Notes: generated from the sequence alone by a model not told the origin. A stretch of DNA of 28,780 bases from Bacteroides sp. UBA939 (GCF_002293435.1 NZ_DBDF01000022.1:1-28780), one strand, 5' to 3'; numbered from the stretch's first letter, positions 1 through 7,435 are shown. Made by a program: numbers and translations.

Positions 1-32
1 CCCAGGAGGAGGAGAATAGAGATACTATTGCT

Positions 33-151
33 TATCACTAAACACTTATCACTAATCACTAATCACTTATCACTTATCACTTATCACTAATCACTTATCA
101 CTAATCACTAATCACTTATCACTAACCACTAACCACTTATCACTAATCACT
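33..151. repeat. Tandem heptamer array, 17 units of (T/A)ATCACT
   Basis: Seventeen consecutive 7 bp units fill exactly 119 bp. Nearly all are TATCACT or AATCACT, with variants AAACACT (40-46) and AACCACT (124-130, 131-137). On the other strand the units read AGTGATA/AGTGATT. There are no spacers, so this is a microsatellite-like array and not CRISPR. From general familiarity, similar GTGATTA-type strings occur in Bacteroides intergenic DNA. Its copy number is a good candidate for strain-to-strain variation. Confidence 0.9.
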
Positions 152-416
152 ACGAAGCTCCGCTTCGCTTAAATTCTCCAAATGTGAAGCCCGGTGAAGG
201 CCTCCCCCCGCCCCACAGCCCGTACAGACAGGGTGCAAAAAAACCGCTTTCACCCGTTTCTTCCTGTGTATGAGCAAATTACAGAGAAAGGTGAAACGCG
301 TGAACCCCTATTTTAAACATAGCAGGAGAATGGAAGGTTACGGAGAGGATAGCAGGAAGAAGATGATTCTCCCCAACAGATACCATATATTAATATTCTT
401 TAAAAAGCACGTTCCT

Positions 417-450
417 ATTGTCTCTCGTATCAAACAAAACAATATATTTG
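417..450 (+). promoter_or_regulatory. Possible promoter of the SPFH gene
   Basis: TATATTTG at 443-450 fits the Bacteroides -7 consensus TAnnTTTG. ATTG at 417-420 is a weak match to the -33 TTTG, with 22 nt between the boxes, slightly longer than usual. The gene starts 35 nt downstream. The TGATATCAA direct repeat lies between promoter and start codon. Confidence 0.4.
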
Positions 451-485
451 TGATATCAAAATGATATCAACTAATTATATGAATT

Positions 486-1442
486 ATGGAAACGAAAGAA
501 ATGGATTTCAAAGGATTTAAAATGAATGGGTTCTTGGGCTTATTTATTCATCTCATTGTGTTGACTGCGCTGATAGTCTACTGTTTCACGATGTCTGCCC
601 CGATGATGATTCTGGCGGGAGTTCTCTGCGTCGTCTGGTTTATTTTGCTTGCCGGTTATATGCAGTTGGAACCTAACGAGGCGCGGGCTATGGTGTTCTT
701 CGGCAAATACAAAGGCACGTTCAAGGAAACCGGTTTCTTCTGGGTTAACCCTTTCCTGGACAAAAAGAAACTGTCTCTCCGTGCACGCAATCTGGATGTG
801 GAACCGATTAAGGTAAATGATAAGATTGGTAACCCTATCCTGATTGGCCTTGTACTGGTGTGGAAACTTAAAGATACGTACAAGGCAATGTTCGAGATTG
901 ACTCGCAGACGATGGCTGCCTCTGGTACTGCGACAGGACATGCCAACCAAGTCAGTATCGGTAATGCGGTTGCCAGCCGTATGAACGCTTTCGAGAACTT
1001 TGTGAAGATACAAAGTGATGCCGCTTTGCGCCAGGTAGCCGGGCAATATGCCTATGATGACAACGAGGCGGACGTTGAAGGGCTTACTCTTCGTTCGGGG
1101 GGTGAGGAAATCAATGACCAGTTGGAGCAGAAACTGAACGAACGCCTTGCTATGGCAGGTATGGAAGTTGTGGAAGCACGTATTAATTACCTGGCTTATG
1201 CACCCGAGATTGCCGCGGTGATGCTTCGTCGCCAGCAGGCTTCGGCTATTATCACTGCCCGCGAAAAGATTGTGGAAGGTGCGGTATCTATGGTGAAAAT
1301 GGCTCTCCACAAGCTTGCGGAAGAGGAAATCGTTGAGCTGGACGAAGAAAAGAAGGCGGCTATGGTTAGTAATCTGTTGGTGGTACTGTGCGCCGACGAG
1401 GCTGCGCAACCGGTTGTCAATACAGGTACATTGAATCATTGA
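486..1442 (+). CDS. SPFH/band-7 (stomatin-like) membrane protein
   Basis: The 318-residue protein starts with two adjacent hydrophobic segments (about residues 15-36 and 39-58). The motif LEPNEARAMVFFGKYKGT follows, which is the usual entry into an SPFH/band-7 domain of the stomatin/prohibitin/flotillin superfamily. The rest (about 60-290) is the band-7 fold and an Ala/Glu-rich helical segment typical of the oligomerising part. Such proteins form large membrane-bound rings that organise membrane patches or regulate proteases; the specific role here is unknown. It is first in a + strand run with an alpha/beta hydrolase, a ribbon-helix-helix protein and a small membrane protein. The ATG at 486 was chosen because it precedes both hydrophobic segments. 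Confidence 0.85.
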   Translation: METKEMDFKGFKMNGFLGLFIHLIVLTALIVYCFTMSAPMMILAGVLCVVWFILLAGYMQLEPNEARAMVFFGKYKGTFKETGFFWVNPFLDKKKLSLRARNLDVEPIKVNDKIGNPILIGLVLVWKLKDTYKAMFEIDSQTMAASGTATGHANQVSIGNAVASRMNAFENFVKIQSDAALRQVAGQYAYDDNEADVEGLTLRSGGEEINDQLEQKLNERLAMAGMEVVEARINYLAYAPEIAAVMLRRQQASAIITAREKIVEGAVSMVKMALHKLAEEEIVELDEEKKAAMVSNLLVVLCADEAAQPVVNTGTLNH

Positions 1443-1459
1443 TTATAAGGAATACGGAA

Positions 1460-2800
1460 ATGAACTTCTCTTTTCTATATAAGTGGGCGTTGCTCCTCGG
1501 CCTGTTACTGGGGTATGTAGCGGCGATTTTTGCCCAGGATACAAATATGGAACGCGCCAAGCATGTGTACGAATTGTTTGTGGCCGACCAAGGCGACAGC
1601 ATTCATGCGCTGCTAAATGAAGAACTGCAAAAAAAGTTGTCTCCTGTAATCTTTAAAGGTATGCTCAGTCAGTCGGAACGGCAGTTTGGCAAGCTTCAAT
1701 CCAATGGAGAATGGCAAAAAGATGTGGCACAAGGCATTACGCTCTATTATTCCGATTTGAAGTTTGAACGTTACAACCTTCGTTTTTTATTATCATTTGA
1801 TGCCGGCGGGGGTATGAATACAATTCGCCTGATGCCCGTGCCCGCTGCATCCACGGCAGAAACCGTAACTTTTGATAAGGAAAAAATGACAGAACGGGAC
1901 ATTACCGTCGGCTCGGAAGGCTTTAAATTGCCCGGAACTCTGACACTTCCTGCAGGGAAGAAAAAAGTTCCTGTGGTGATACTTGTGCATGGATCCGGCC
2001 CGCAGGATCGTGATGAAACGCTCGGGCCGAACAAGCCTTTCCGTGACCTGGCTTGGGGGCTGGCGGAACGCGGCATTGCAACGGTGCGTTATGAGAAACG
2101 TACCAAAGTCTATGGTGCGGCTTCTGTGCCGGAAGGCCGGGAAATGGATTATGACACCGAAGCTGTAGATGATGCCGTAGCCATTGCAGCCTGGGCAAAG
2201 ACGTTGCCGGAGGTTGATGCGGACAGCGTTTATGTGTTGGGGCATAGTCTGGGTGCTACGCTCGCTCCCCGTATTGCAGAACGGGCCGACGGGGTGGCAG
2301 GTGTCATTCTTGTTGCTGCTCTGGCACGCCCGTTTGAAGATGCCATCGTTGAACAGATGACCTATATTTCTTCATTGATGGATTCTTCGGACTCTGCTAA
2401 AAAGCGGATTGCAGAAATAAGGAGGCAGGCGGATAATATAAAGAAACTGGGCACGCCGGAGTTCAATGACACGATTCCCTTATTGATGAGTGTTCCCCGC
2501 TCTTACTGGGAGTCTGCCAATGCATACAAACCTGTGGAGGTAGCCTTTAAATTGACTTTACCCATGCTGATACTGCAAGGTGAACGCGATTATCAGGTTA
2601 CTATGGAAGATTTCGGCTTATGGCGCTTCGGGTTGATGCGTAATAGAAATGTTTTCTTCAAGTCTTATCCCAAGCTCAATCACTTGTTGCAGGAGGGCAG
2701 TGGAAAGGCTACTCCGTTTGAGTATAACAAGGTGTCACCGGTACCGGGATATGTGATGGATGATATAGTCTTGTTTATACGTAGTGGTCGTTTGCAATAG
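1460..2800 (+). CDS. Secreted alpha/beta hydrolase with N-terminal DUF3887-like domain
   Basis: The ATG at 1460 gives a clear signal peptide (MNFSFLYKWALLLGLLLG to about AQ at residue 26); the open frame upstream of it overlaps the SPFH gene and is not needed. Residues about 28-130 resemble the DUF3887 domain often found before serine hydrolases. The hydrolase core starts near VPVVILVHGSG (oxyanion loop region) and has the nucleophile elbow GHSLG with Ser263. The likely acid is Asp in LQGERDYQV and the likely base His in PKLNHLL. The 446-residue product is probably periplasmic or surface exposed and cleaves an ester or similar bond; the substrate cannot be told. It starts 17 bp after the SPFH stop codon, so the two are probably co-transcribed. 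Confidence 0.85.
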   Translation: MNFSFLYKWALLLGLLLGYVAAIFAQDTNMERAKHVYELFVADQGDSIHALLNEELQKKLSPVIFKGMLSQSERQFGKLQSNGEWQKDVAQGITLYYSDLKFERYNLRFLLSFDAGGGMNTIRLMPVPAASTAETVTFDKEKMTERDITVGSEGFKLPGTLTLPAGKKKVPVVILVHGSGPQDRDETLGPNKPFRDLAWGLAERGIATVRYEKRTKVYGAASVPEGREMDYDTEAVDDAVAIAAWAKTLPEVDADSVYVLGHSLGATLAPRIAERADGVAGVILVAALARPFEDAIVEQMTYISSLMDSSDSAKKRIAEIRRQADNIKKLGTPEFNDTIPLLMSVPRSYWESANAYKPVEVAFKLTLPMLILQGERDYQVTMEDFGLWRFGLMRNRNVFFKSYPKLNHLLQEGSGKATPFEYNKVSPVPGYVMDDIVLFIRSGRLQ

Positions 2801-2870
2801 TATTGCCTTAAGGCATAGATTGATAATCATAATTTGTTAAATCGTAAATCGCTAAATTATAAATAAAGTC

Positions 2871-3071
2871 GTGGCTAAAAAAGAAACTTCAACCAAAAGC
2901 TTTGTCCTGCGTGTGGATGCCGAGACTATGGATGCCCTTGAAAAATGGGCAGCCGATGAGTTTCGCAGTACTAACGGACAGCTTCAGTGGATTATTGCTG
3001 AGGCATTGCGGAAGAGTGGGCGGATGAAGAAAACTAAAATTAATCCTCCGTCCCTGAAATCTGAAACGTAA
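2871..3071 (+). CDS. Small ribbon-helix-helix (Arc-like) protein
   Basis: This 66-residue protein starts with GTG at 2871. KSFVLRVDAETMDALEKWAA followed by DEFRSTNGQLQWIIAEALRK has the beta-strand, helix, helix pattern of Arc/MetJ-type DNA-binding domains. The strand is KSFVLRV and helix 2 begins near STNGQ. Such proteins bind DNA as dimers and often autoregulate or serve as antitoxins. No toxin gene is evident next to it: the neighbours are a hydrolase and a membrane protein. I recall Arc-like proteins beside SPFH genes in other genomes, which supports its being a real gene. The KTKINPPSLKSET tail is polar and probably unstructured. Confidence 0.75.
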   Translation: MAKKETSTKSFVLRVDAETMDALEKWAADEFRSTNGQLQWIIAEALRKSGRMKKTKINPPSLKSET

Positions 3072-3132
3072 TCCGATTATCGGTGATTAGTAATTTCTAT
3101 CATGACTCGTTAAATCGTAAAATCATAGTCTT

Positions 3133-3615
3133 ATGTTAAAACTTGGTTCTCATTCAGCTACCGAATTCTCAGGTGTACGCATACATCCCACTGTTGTAGA
3201 CCGAATTCTGGAAGGTGTTGCTGTTCTGTTGGTAGTTGCTTTCTGGGCATGTGCAGTGTGGGTGTATTTTCATGTGGAAGATAAGGTAACGGCAAATTCC
3301 TCTTTTCTGTATGCCGGACTTGGCACTTTGGTCTTTCTGCTTATGGGTGTTTCGGCGTATTTCCCTATCCGTTTTGTACGTTTTCCGGTGCGCATTACAG
3401 AACGTAATGTTGCCACACAGTTTTTTTTGGTAACTCGTATGGTCCGGGTGCAGAATATCATGATAGCTCTGCTCTTTTCTGTCCTTATATTCAGTAAGGT
3501 GGAGATGGGATTTGGTATTCCGCAAGGGCTGTGTAGTAAGCTCATGGTCGGTGTCAGTTGCTTGATGGTGATGGTAATGGTAGTGTATAATGTATTAGCT
3601 TTCAAGTACAAATAG
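3133..3615 (+). CDS. Hypothetical four-helix membrane protein
   Basis: The 160-residue product has four hydrophobic segments at about 28-47, 58-78, 107-122 and 136-156. The loops are short, with a cluster of basic residues around 80-106 (IRFVRFPVRITERN). No catalytic motif or signal peptide is visible and I do not recognise the family. It ends the SPFH, hydrolase, Arc-like run, 61 bp after the Arc-like gene. The 13-mer GTTAAATCGTAAA upstream of it also occurs upstream of the Arc-like gene. A function within an SPFH membrane assembly is conceivable from context only. Confidence 0.7.
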   Translation: MLKLGSHSATEFSGVRIHPTVVDRILEGVAVLLVVAFWACAVWVYFHVEDKVTANSSFLYAGLGTLVFLLMGVSAYFPIRFVRFPVRITERNVATQFFLVTRMVRVQNIMIALLFSVLIFSKVEMGFGIPQGLCSKLMVGVSCLMVMVMVVYNVLAFKYK

Positions 3616-3682
3616 GCTGTTTGGGGCTATGGAAACCGTTTTAAAAGCTGCGCTACGTTAGCCTATCCGGAAGACAAAAAGA

Positions 3683-3710
3683 GATCCGCGTCATCCGCGT
3701 TATCTGCGTC
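3683..3710. repeat. Half-copy of a dispersed palindromic repeat
   Basis: GATCCGCGTCATCCGCG followed by TTATCTGCGTC matches one arm of the palindromic elements at 9782-9875 and 22105-22188. The partner arm is missing. It lies in the 153 bp gap between the membrane protein and the BlaI operator. Confidence 0.6.
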
Positions 3711-3768
3711 TAAAAAATGATAGTATAAACTAATTATGAACAGCTACTTAATGAGTTTAATCTTATTT

Positions 3769-3806
3769 AACGAGATTATTTAGTTTGCGAACTAAATAAT
3801 CTCGTT
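3769..3806. promoter_or_regulatory. Perfect 38 bp palindrome, probable BlaI-type operator
   Basis: AACGAGATTATTTAGTT (3769-3785) is followed by TGCG and its exact reverse complement AACTAAATAATCTCGTT (3790-3806): 17 of 17 paired. It ends 23 bp before the BlaI-like start codon. BlaI/MecI repressors bind dyads over their own promoters, so this is most likely the autoregulatory operator. A hairpin terminator is less likely because no + strand T-run follows and no gene ends close by. Confidence 0.75.
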
Positions 3807-3829
3807 ATTTGCAAAAAATAAAAATAGCA

Positions 3830-4192
3830 ATGAAAGGATTGACTGCGAAAGAAGAAGAAATCATGGGATTTTTCTGGGAGAAAGGTCCGCTGTTTGTGAA
3901 AGAAATGCTAGCTTTCTATGAAGAACCGAAACCGCATTTCAATACTTTATCCACGATTGTGAGGGGATTGGAGGATAAGGGTTTTCTGGCACATACGCCG
4001 TATGGCAACACATATCAGTATTACGCCGTGGTAAATAGGGAAGATTTCAGCAAGGGAACACTGAAGAAGGTAATCAGCAAGTATTTTAATAATTCTTACC
4101 TCAGTGCGGTGTCGTCATTGGTGAAAGAAGAAGATATCTCGTTGGATGACCTGAAACGGCTGATTGCCGAAGTGGAGAGAGGAAAAAAATAG
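3830..4192 (+). CDS. BlaI/MecI/CopY-family transcriptional repressor
   Basis: The product is 120 residues from the ATG at 3830. A TTG at 3809 would add seven residues directly against the palindrome and is less likely. The N-terminal winged helix shows the family pattern LTAKEEEIMGFFWEKGP, then a recognition helix in FNTLSTIVRGLEDKGFL and the wing with HTPYGNTYQYYAVV. The C-terminal half (about 72-120) is the dimerisation and proteolysis region. In BlaI/BlaR systems the repressor is inactivated when the membrane metalloprotease partner senses a signal; here that partner is encoded 52 bp downstream. A perfect palindrome directly upstream fits autoregulation. No beta-lactamase gene lies in the window, so the regulated output is unknown. 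Confidence 0.9.
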   Translation: MKGLTAKEEEIMGFFWEKGPLFVKEMLAFYEEPKPHFNTLSTIVRGLEDKGFLAHTPYGNTYQYYAVVNREDFSKGTLKKVISKYFNNSYLSAVSSLVKEEDISLDDLKRLIAEVERGKK

Positions 4193-4244
4193 CAACCTTA
4201 CACGCTGGACTCGAGGGAGCAAATAATAAAACAGTACATCGAAT

Positions 4245-6434
4245 ATGGGAATTTTCTTTGTCTATATACTGAAATCATCGGTTTGCCTGGCGGTATTCTA
4301 CTTGTTTTACCGGCTGTTACTGAGCCGCGAAACTTTTCACCGCTTCAATCGGGTGGCGTTGCTGGGCATACTGCTGCTGTCGTGCCTTTTGCCGCTGGTG
4401 GAGGTGACGGTGGAGAAACAAACGGAGGTTCATCAGACCATGATGACGCTGGAGCAGTGGCTGATGTTGGCAGACGTGATGAACGAAGCAGGCGCTACGG
4501 AGGTGCAGGCGGAGGAAGTGGCAGTGACCTGGATACAGGTGGCATTGTTGGTGTATCTGGCCGGTATCCTGTTCTTTGTCCTTCGCAATGGGTATTCACT
4601 GTTGAAGCTGGGCGCTCTGTTAAGATCGGGTAAGAAAGAACAGTTTGAAAAATATACCGGTGACAAAGAGCAAGTGACTCTGATTGTACACGATCGTAAT
4701 ATATCTCCGTTCAGTTGGATGAAGTATATCGTTATCTCGCAGAAGGATTTGGAAGAGAACGGACGGGAGATACTTATCCATGAGTTGGCACATATCCGGA
4801 ACAGGCATTCGCTGGATTTGCTGGTGGCAGATGTCTGTGTCTTTTTTCAATGGTTCAATCCGGCTTCGTGGCTACTGAAGCAGGAATTGCAGAATATTCA
4901 TGAATATGAGGCAGACGAAACAGTGATTGAAAAAGGAGTCGATGCGAAACAATATCAATTATTATTAATAAAAAAAGCTGTTGGCACAAGGCTCTACTCT
5001 ATGGCCAACAGCTTTAATCACAGTAAACTTAAAAAACGTATCACTATGATGTTAAAAGAAAAATCAAGTCAGTGGGCGAAGTTGAAGTATTTGTACGTAC
5101 TTCCGGTAGCTGCTATTGCAGTGACTGCTTTTGCCCGTCCTGAAGTCTCTGAAACAGTTGAAGAGATTTCAGCAGTATCAAACGCGCTTGGAATAGAACA
5201 AGCAAGCTCGCTCTTTTCCCGTTTGCACGACGTTTCTGCCGCCAAAGTTAATGATTTGGCAGCAATTGCGGAAACAAAACACACAAAAACTACGGTTGTG
5301 CAGATGGGTACAGTATTGAAAGATACGGTGAAACCTGCGGAAGTGAGTGACAAGCTGCAGGGTTCTCAGATTGTGGATGTAGTTGAACAGATGCCGGAAT
5401 TCCCGGGCGGTGGAATGACTGCTGCGGTGGAATATGTTAAGAAGAATCTGCGTTACCCGGAATCGGCAAAAGCAAATGGTACGCAAGGGCGTGTTATGGT
5501 GCAGTTTGTCGTTGATAAGGAAGGGAATGTGACGAATCCTACAGTGTCCCGTTCGGTAGATAAAGATATGGATGCTGAAGCCATTCGGGTGGTGAAGTCG
5601 ATGCCCAAATGGAAACCGGGTATGCAAAAAGGGCAGGCGGTAGCGGTGAAGTACACGATGCCGGTGGTGTTTAGACTGGACGATGAAAAAACATCGGGTT
5701 CCCAGGCGGTGGTAACTTCAGAGTTCTCCAGTATGAACAATCTTTTAGTTATTGTAGATGGGCAAGAAGTTACTTCGTCAATAATGAATGCATTGAAACC
5801 GGAAAATATAGAAAGCATATCTGTTTTGAAAGATAAATCTGCTACAGCGGTGTATGGGGAAAAAGGGAAGAATGGTGTAGTATTGATTACTTTGAAACCA
5901 GGAAAACAAAGTCCCTCGACAGTGAATGTTGTGGGTTATGGAACCCAGAAAACGGGGGAGATGTCTATGTCGGCAACAAGTATCTATCTTGGTAACAGTA
6001 AGAAAGCAGACATGAAAGATGTTGTGGTATTTGTAGATGGAGTAAAGGTTGATACCAAAGAAACGGAACTTAATAAAATAGTACCGGTTGACCAGATTGC
6101 TTATATAAATATCGGGAAAGCTAAGGTCGGTGAATCTGTTGAAAGCAAGAGTGATACAATACATATCGTAACCAAAAAGGGAAAAGGCGCTGAGAAAACG
6201 TCTGTCCGGGGCGATATGAAGGTAGAAGGTTCCGTAAAGGGTAAAGATGGAAAGCCGGTAGTGGGCGCTACCGTTGTTGTTGAAGGTACCAACAGAGGAA
6301 CAGTCGCTGGTCCTGACGGACGTTTTGTCATCTCTGCTTCAAAGGGAGATATAATGGTAGTTTCCTTTATAAATATGAAGACTGTTAAGGTGAAAGCAAC
6401 ACCGGAGATGACAGTTACTTTGGAAAACGAATAA
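4245..6434 (+). CDS. BlaR1-like M56 metalloprotease fused to TonB-C, plug-like and carboxypeptidase-regulatory-like domains
   Basis: The 729-residue multidomain protein has hydrophobic segments at about 4-22, 36-53, 95-113 and 281-299. The M56 zinc protease site is HELAH at 179-183, and the second Glu ligand motif HEYEADE begins at 219. After the fourth segment the chain should be periplasmic. A TonB C-terminal-like domain spans about 377-480 (QMPEFPGGG, then LRYPESAKANGTQGRVMVQF). A SusC-plug-like module spans about 498-554 (VIVDGQEV, IESISVLKDKSATAVYGEKG). A weaker second copy spans about 592-640 (VVVFVDGVKV). A carboxypeptidase regulatory-like beta-sandwich ends the protein at about 657-729 (GKPVVGATVVVEGTNRGTVA). 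By analogy with BlaR1 it would cleave the BlaI-like repressor upon a signal. The extra modules suggest sensing of, or contact with, outer-membrane uptake systems; that part is inference. Confidence 0.88.
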   Translation: MGIFFVYILKSSVCLAVFYLFYRLLLSRETFHRFNRVALLGILLLSCLLPLVEVTVEKQTEVHQTMMTLEQWLMLADVMNEAGATEVQAEEVAVTWIQVALLVYLAGILFFVLRNGYSLLKLGALLRSGKKEQFEKYTGDKEQVTLIVHDRNISPFSWMKYIVISQKDLEENGREILIHELAHIRNRHSLDLLVADVCVFFQWFNPASWLLKQELQNIHEYEADETVIEKGVDAKQYQLLLIKKAVGTRLYSMANSFNHSKLKKRITMMLKEKSSQWAKLKYLYVLPVAAIAVTAFARPEVSETVEEISAVSNALGIEQASSLFSRLHDVSAAKVNDLAAIAETKHTKTTVVQMGTVLKDTVKPAEVSDKLQGSQIVDVVEQMPEFPGGGMTAAVEYVKKNLRYPESAKANGTQGRVMVQFVVDKEGNVTNPTVSRSVDKDMDAEAIRVVKSMPKWKPGMQKGQAVAVKYTMPVVFRLDDEKTSGSQAVVTSEFSSMNNLLVIVDGQEVTSSIMNALKPENIESISVLKDKSATAVYGEKGKNGVVLITLKPGKQSPSTVNVVGYGTQKTGEMSMSATSIYLGNSKKADMKDVVVFVDGVKVDTKETELNKIVPVDQIAYINIGKAKVGESVESKSDTIHIVTKKGKGAEKTSVRGDMKVEGSVKGKDGKPVVGATVVVEGTNRGTVAGPDGRFVISASKGDIMVVSFINMKTVKVKATPEMTVTLENE

Positions 6435-6449
6435 TCAGCATATTTGGGT

Positions 6450-6734
6450 ATGAAAAGAATGATTTTCTTTTTGTTTCTCTTTATGATACTTGTCCGGGCA
6501 GGGCTTTGCACTGCCCGGACAACCGATGATACATATCTTCTTATTGAAGGATGCTTCTTTCTCTTTACTCACATTGCCGATGAACTATTCTTTTTCAATC
6601 TGTTTAAAGTGCAGGTGGCACCGACTACCGTGTTGGTTGATAAAAAAGGTGTGATCCGCTATTGGGATGAAGGTACGAATGTGGGTAAACGAGAGTTTCT
6701 GCTTGACCAATTGAAGGAATTATCAGCCGAATAG
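6450..6734 (+). pseudogene. Remnant of a thioredoxin-like (TlpA/AhpC-type) protein
   Basis: The frame encodes about 94 residues. Only the end looks like a known family: FKVQVAPTTVLVDKKGVIRY, then a helix REFLLDQLKEL. This matches the end of thioredoxin-fold proteins, including the cis-proline segment (VAPTT) and the strand after it. The CxxC active-site half is absent and the first about 50 residues are an odd hydrophobic mixture spanning a strong hairpin at 6491-6521. I read this as a deletion derivative whose signal-like start may be fortuitous. A short expressed protein is possible but would lack redox activity. Confidence 0.55.
6491..6521. other. Strong GC-rich hairpin downstream of the M56 gene
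   Basis: TGTCCGGGCAG (6491-6501) and CTGCCCGGACA (6511-6521) are perfect 11 bp complements around a 9 nt loop. It starts 57 bp after the M56 stop codon. It could be the transcript end of the blaI-like operon, or an mRNA-stabilising structure. No T-run follows on either strand, so a standard intrinsic terminator is uncertain. Confidence 0.6.
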
Positions 6735-6753
6735 ACACTTTATTTCCTTTTTC

Positions 6754-6785
6754 TTTGCTTAAGTCATTACTATTAAGTAATTTTG
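6754..6785 (+). promoter_or_regulatory. Bacteroides-type promoter for the plug-like gene
   Basis: TTTG at 6754-6757 and TAATTTTG at 6778-6785 are separated by 20 nt. This is an excellent match to the Bacteroides primary sigma consensus TTTG-N19-21-TAnnTTTG. Predicted transcription would start near 6792, about 35 nt before the ATG at 6827. Confidence 0.65.
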
Positions 6786-6826
6786 TTTGAGATGATTTAG
6801 AATTTAATCACTTAAACGAAAATGCT

Positions 6827-7435
6827 ATGAGACAAAAAAATCAGATTCGCCGGAGACATGATCTTCTTTTGGGACTTTTTCTATTATTAGTAATGCATGC
6901 GGTTGTATTTATCCATGCAGGAACTCCTTTCATAGAGCGCGAGGTACTTTTTAAAGATACCTTGAAAAATGAGAATGTTGTGTCGCATCCTTCGGAGGAG
7001 GGCAATATTTCAGTTATCAGAAATAGTGCTCCTGCTCGAACCGACGGTGACCCCTTATTAATTGTCAATAAGCTGGAAATCCCTCCCGAAATCTTTGCTG
7101 CTCTGAATCCTGACTATATCAGAAGCATTGAAATATTAAAAGACGCATCGGCTACAGCAGTCTATGGCGAGCGTGGTGCAAATGGAGTTATAATTATTAC
7201 ATTGAAGTCCGCAGAACAGGTAAAGCGAGAAAATGCAACCAGGAAAATTGATGCTCTTCTGAAGCCAAGGGGGGTAGACAAACGAAATGTCCGTTACTAT
7301 ATTGACGGCAAAGAAGCTCCTGCAAGTACCGCTTACCAGACAGACATAGAACAAATGGATGTGAAAACCGGAGCAGACGGAATATTAGAGGTGTATATCA
7401 AACCGATAATCTCCGTCAGAGGAGAATATGAATAA
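6827..7435 (+). CDS. Secreted stand-alone TonB-receptor plug-like protein
   Basis: The 202-residue protein has an N-terminal basic stretch and a hydrophobic segment at about 13-31, so it is secreted or anchored. Residues about 70-125 form a plug-like module: LLIVNKLEIPPEIFAALNP, then IRSIEILKDASATAVYGERG and ANGVIIITLK. This is the hallmark of SusC-type plug domains, but no beta-barrel follows, so it cannot be a transporter. The last about 70 residues contain a second VRYYIDGKEAP element resembling the weak copy in the M56 protein. It lies 392 bp after the M56 gene, has its own promoter, and shares the module with that protein, which suggests a common partner. Confidence 0.75.
   Translation: MRQKNQIRRRHDLLLGLFLLLVMHAVVFIHAGTPFIEREVLFKDTLKNENVVSHPSEEGNISVIRNSAPARTDGDPLLIVNKLEIPPEIFAALNPDYIRSIEILKDASATAVYGERGANGVIIITLKSAEQVKRENATRKIDALLKPRGVDKRNVRYYIDGKEAPASTAYQTDIEQMDVKTGADGILEVYIKPIISVRGEYE

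Larger units (their letters stand above)
1..485. other. Intergenic region at window start; no supported gene
   Basis: This stretch holds the heptamer array at 33-151. A small hairpin follows at 153-167 (stem CGAAGC/GCTTCG, loop tcc). An inverted repeat comes next: TTCACCCGTTTC at 249-260 and GAAACGCGTGAA at 293-304, with one mismatch. The end carries a promoter-like site before the first gene and two copies of TGATATCAA at 451-459 and 462-470. The only open frame (270-464, 64 codons) is strongly basic, resembles nothing I recognise and crosses the inverted repeat, so I do not call it a gene. Confidence 0.6.

Noticed and set aside
270..464. 64-codon + strand ORF before the SPFH gene
   Set aside because: Basic, low-complexity-like product with no family signal; crosses an inverted repeat and ends at the promoter-like site.
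540..1439. 299-codon - strand ORF
   Set aside because: It is the mirror of the SPFH gene, with a composition typical of shadow frames.
3769..3806. Palindrome as an intrinsic terminator of the upstream unit
   Set aside because: It lies over 150 bp past the preceding gene, has no following T-run, and sits tightly before a BlaI-type gene.
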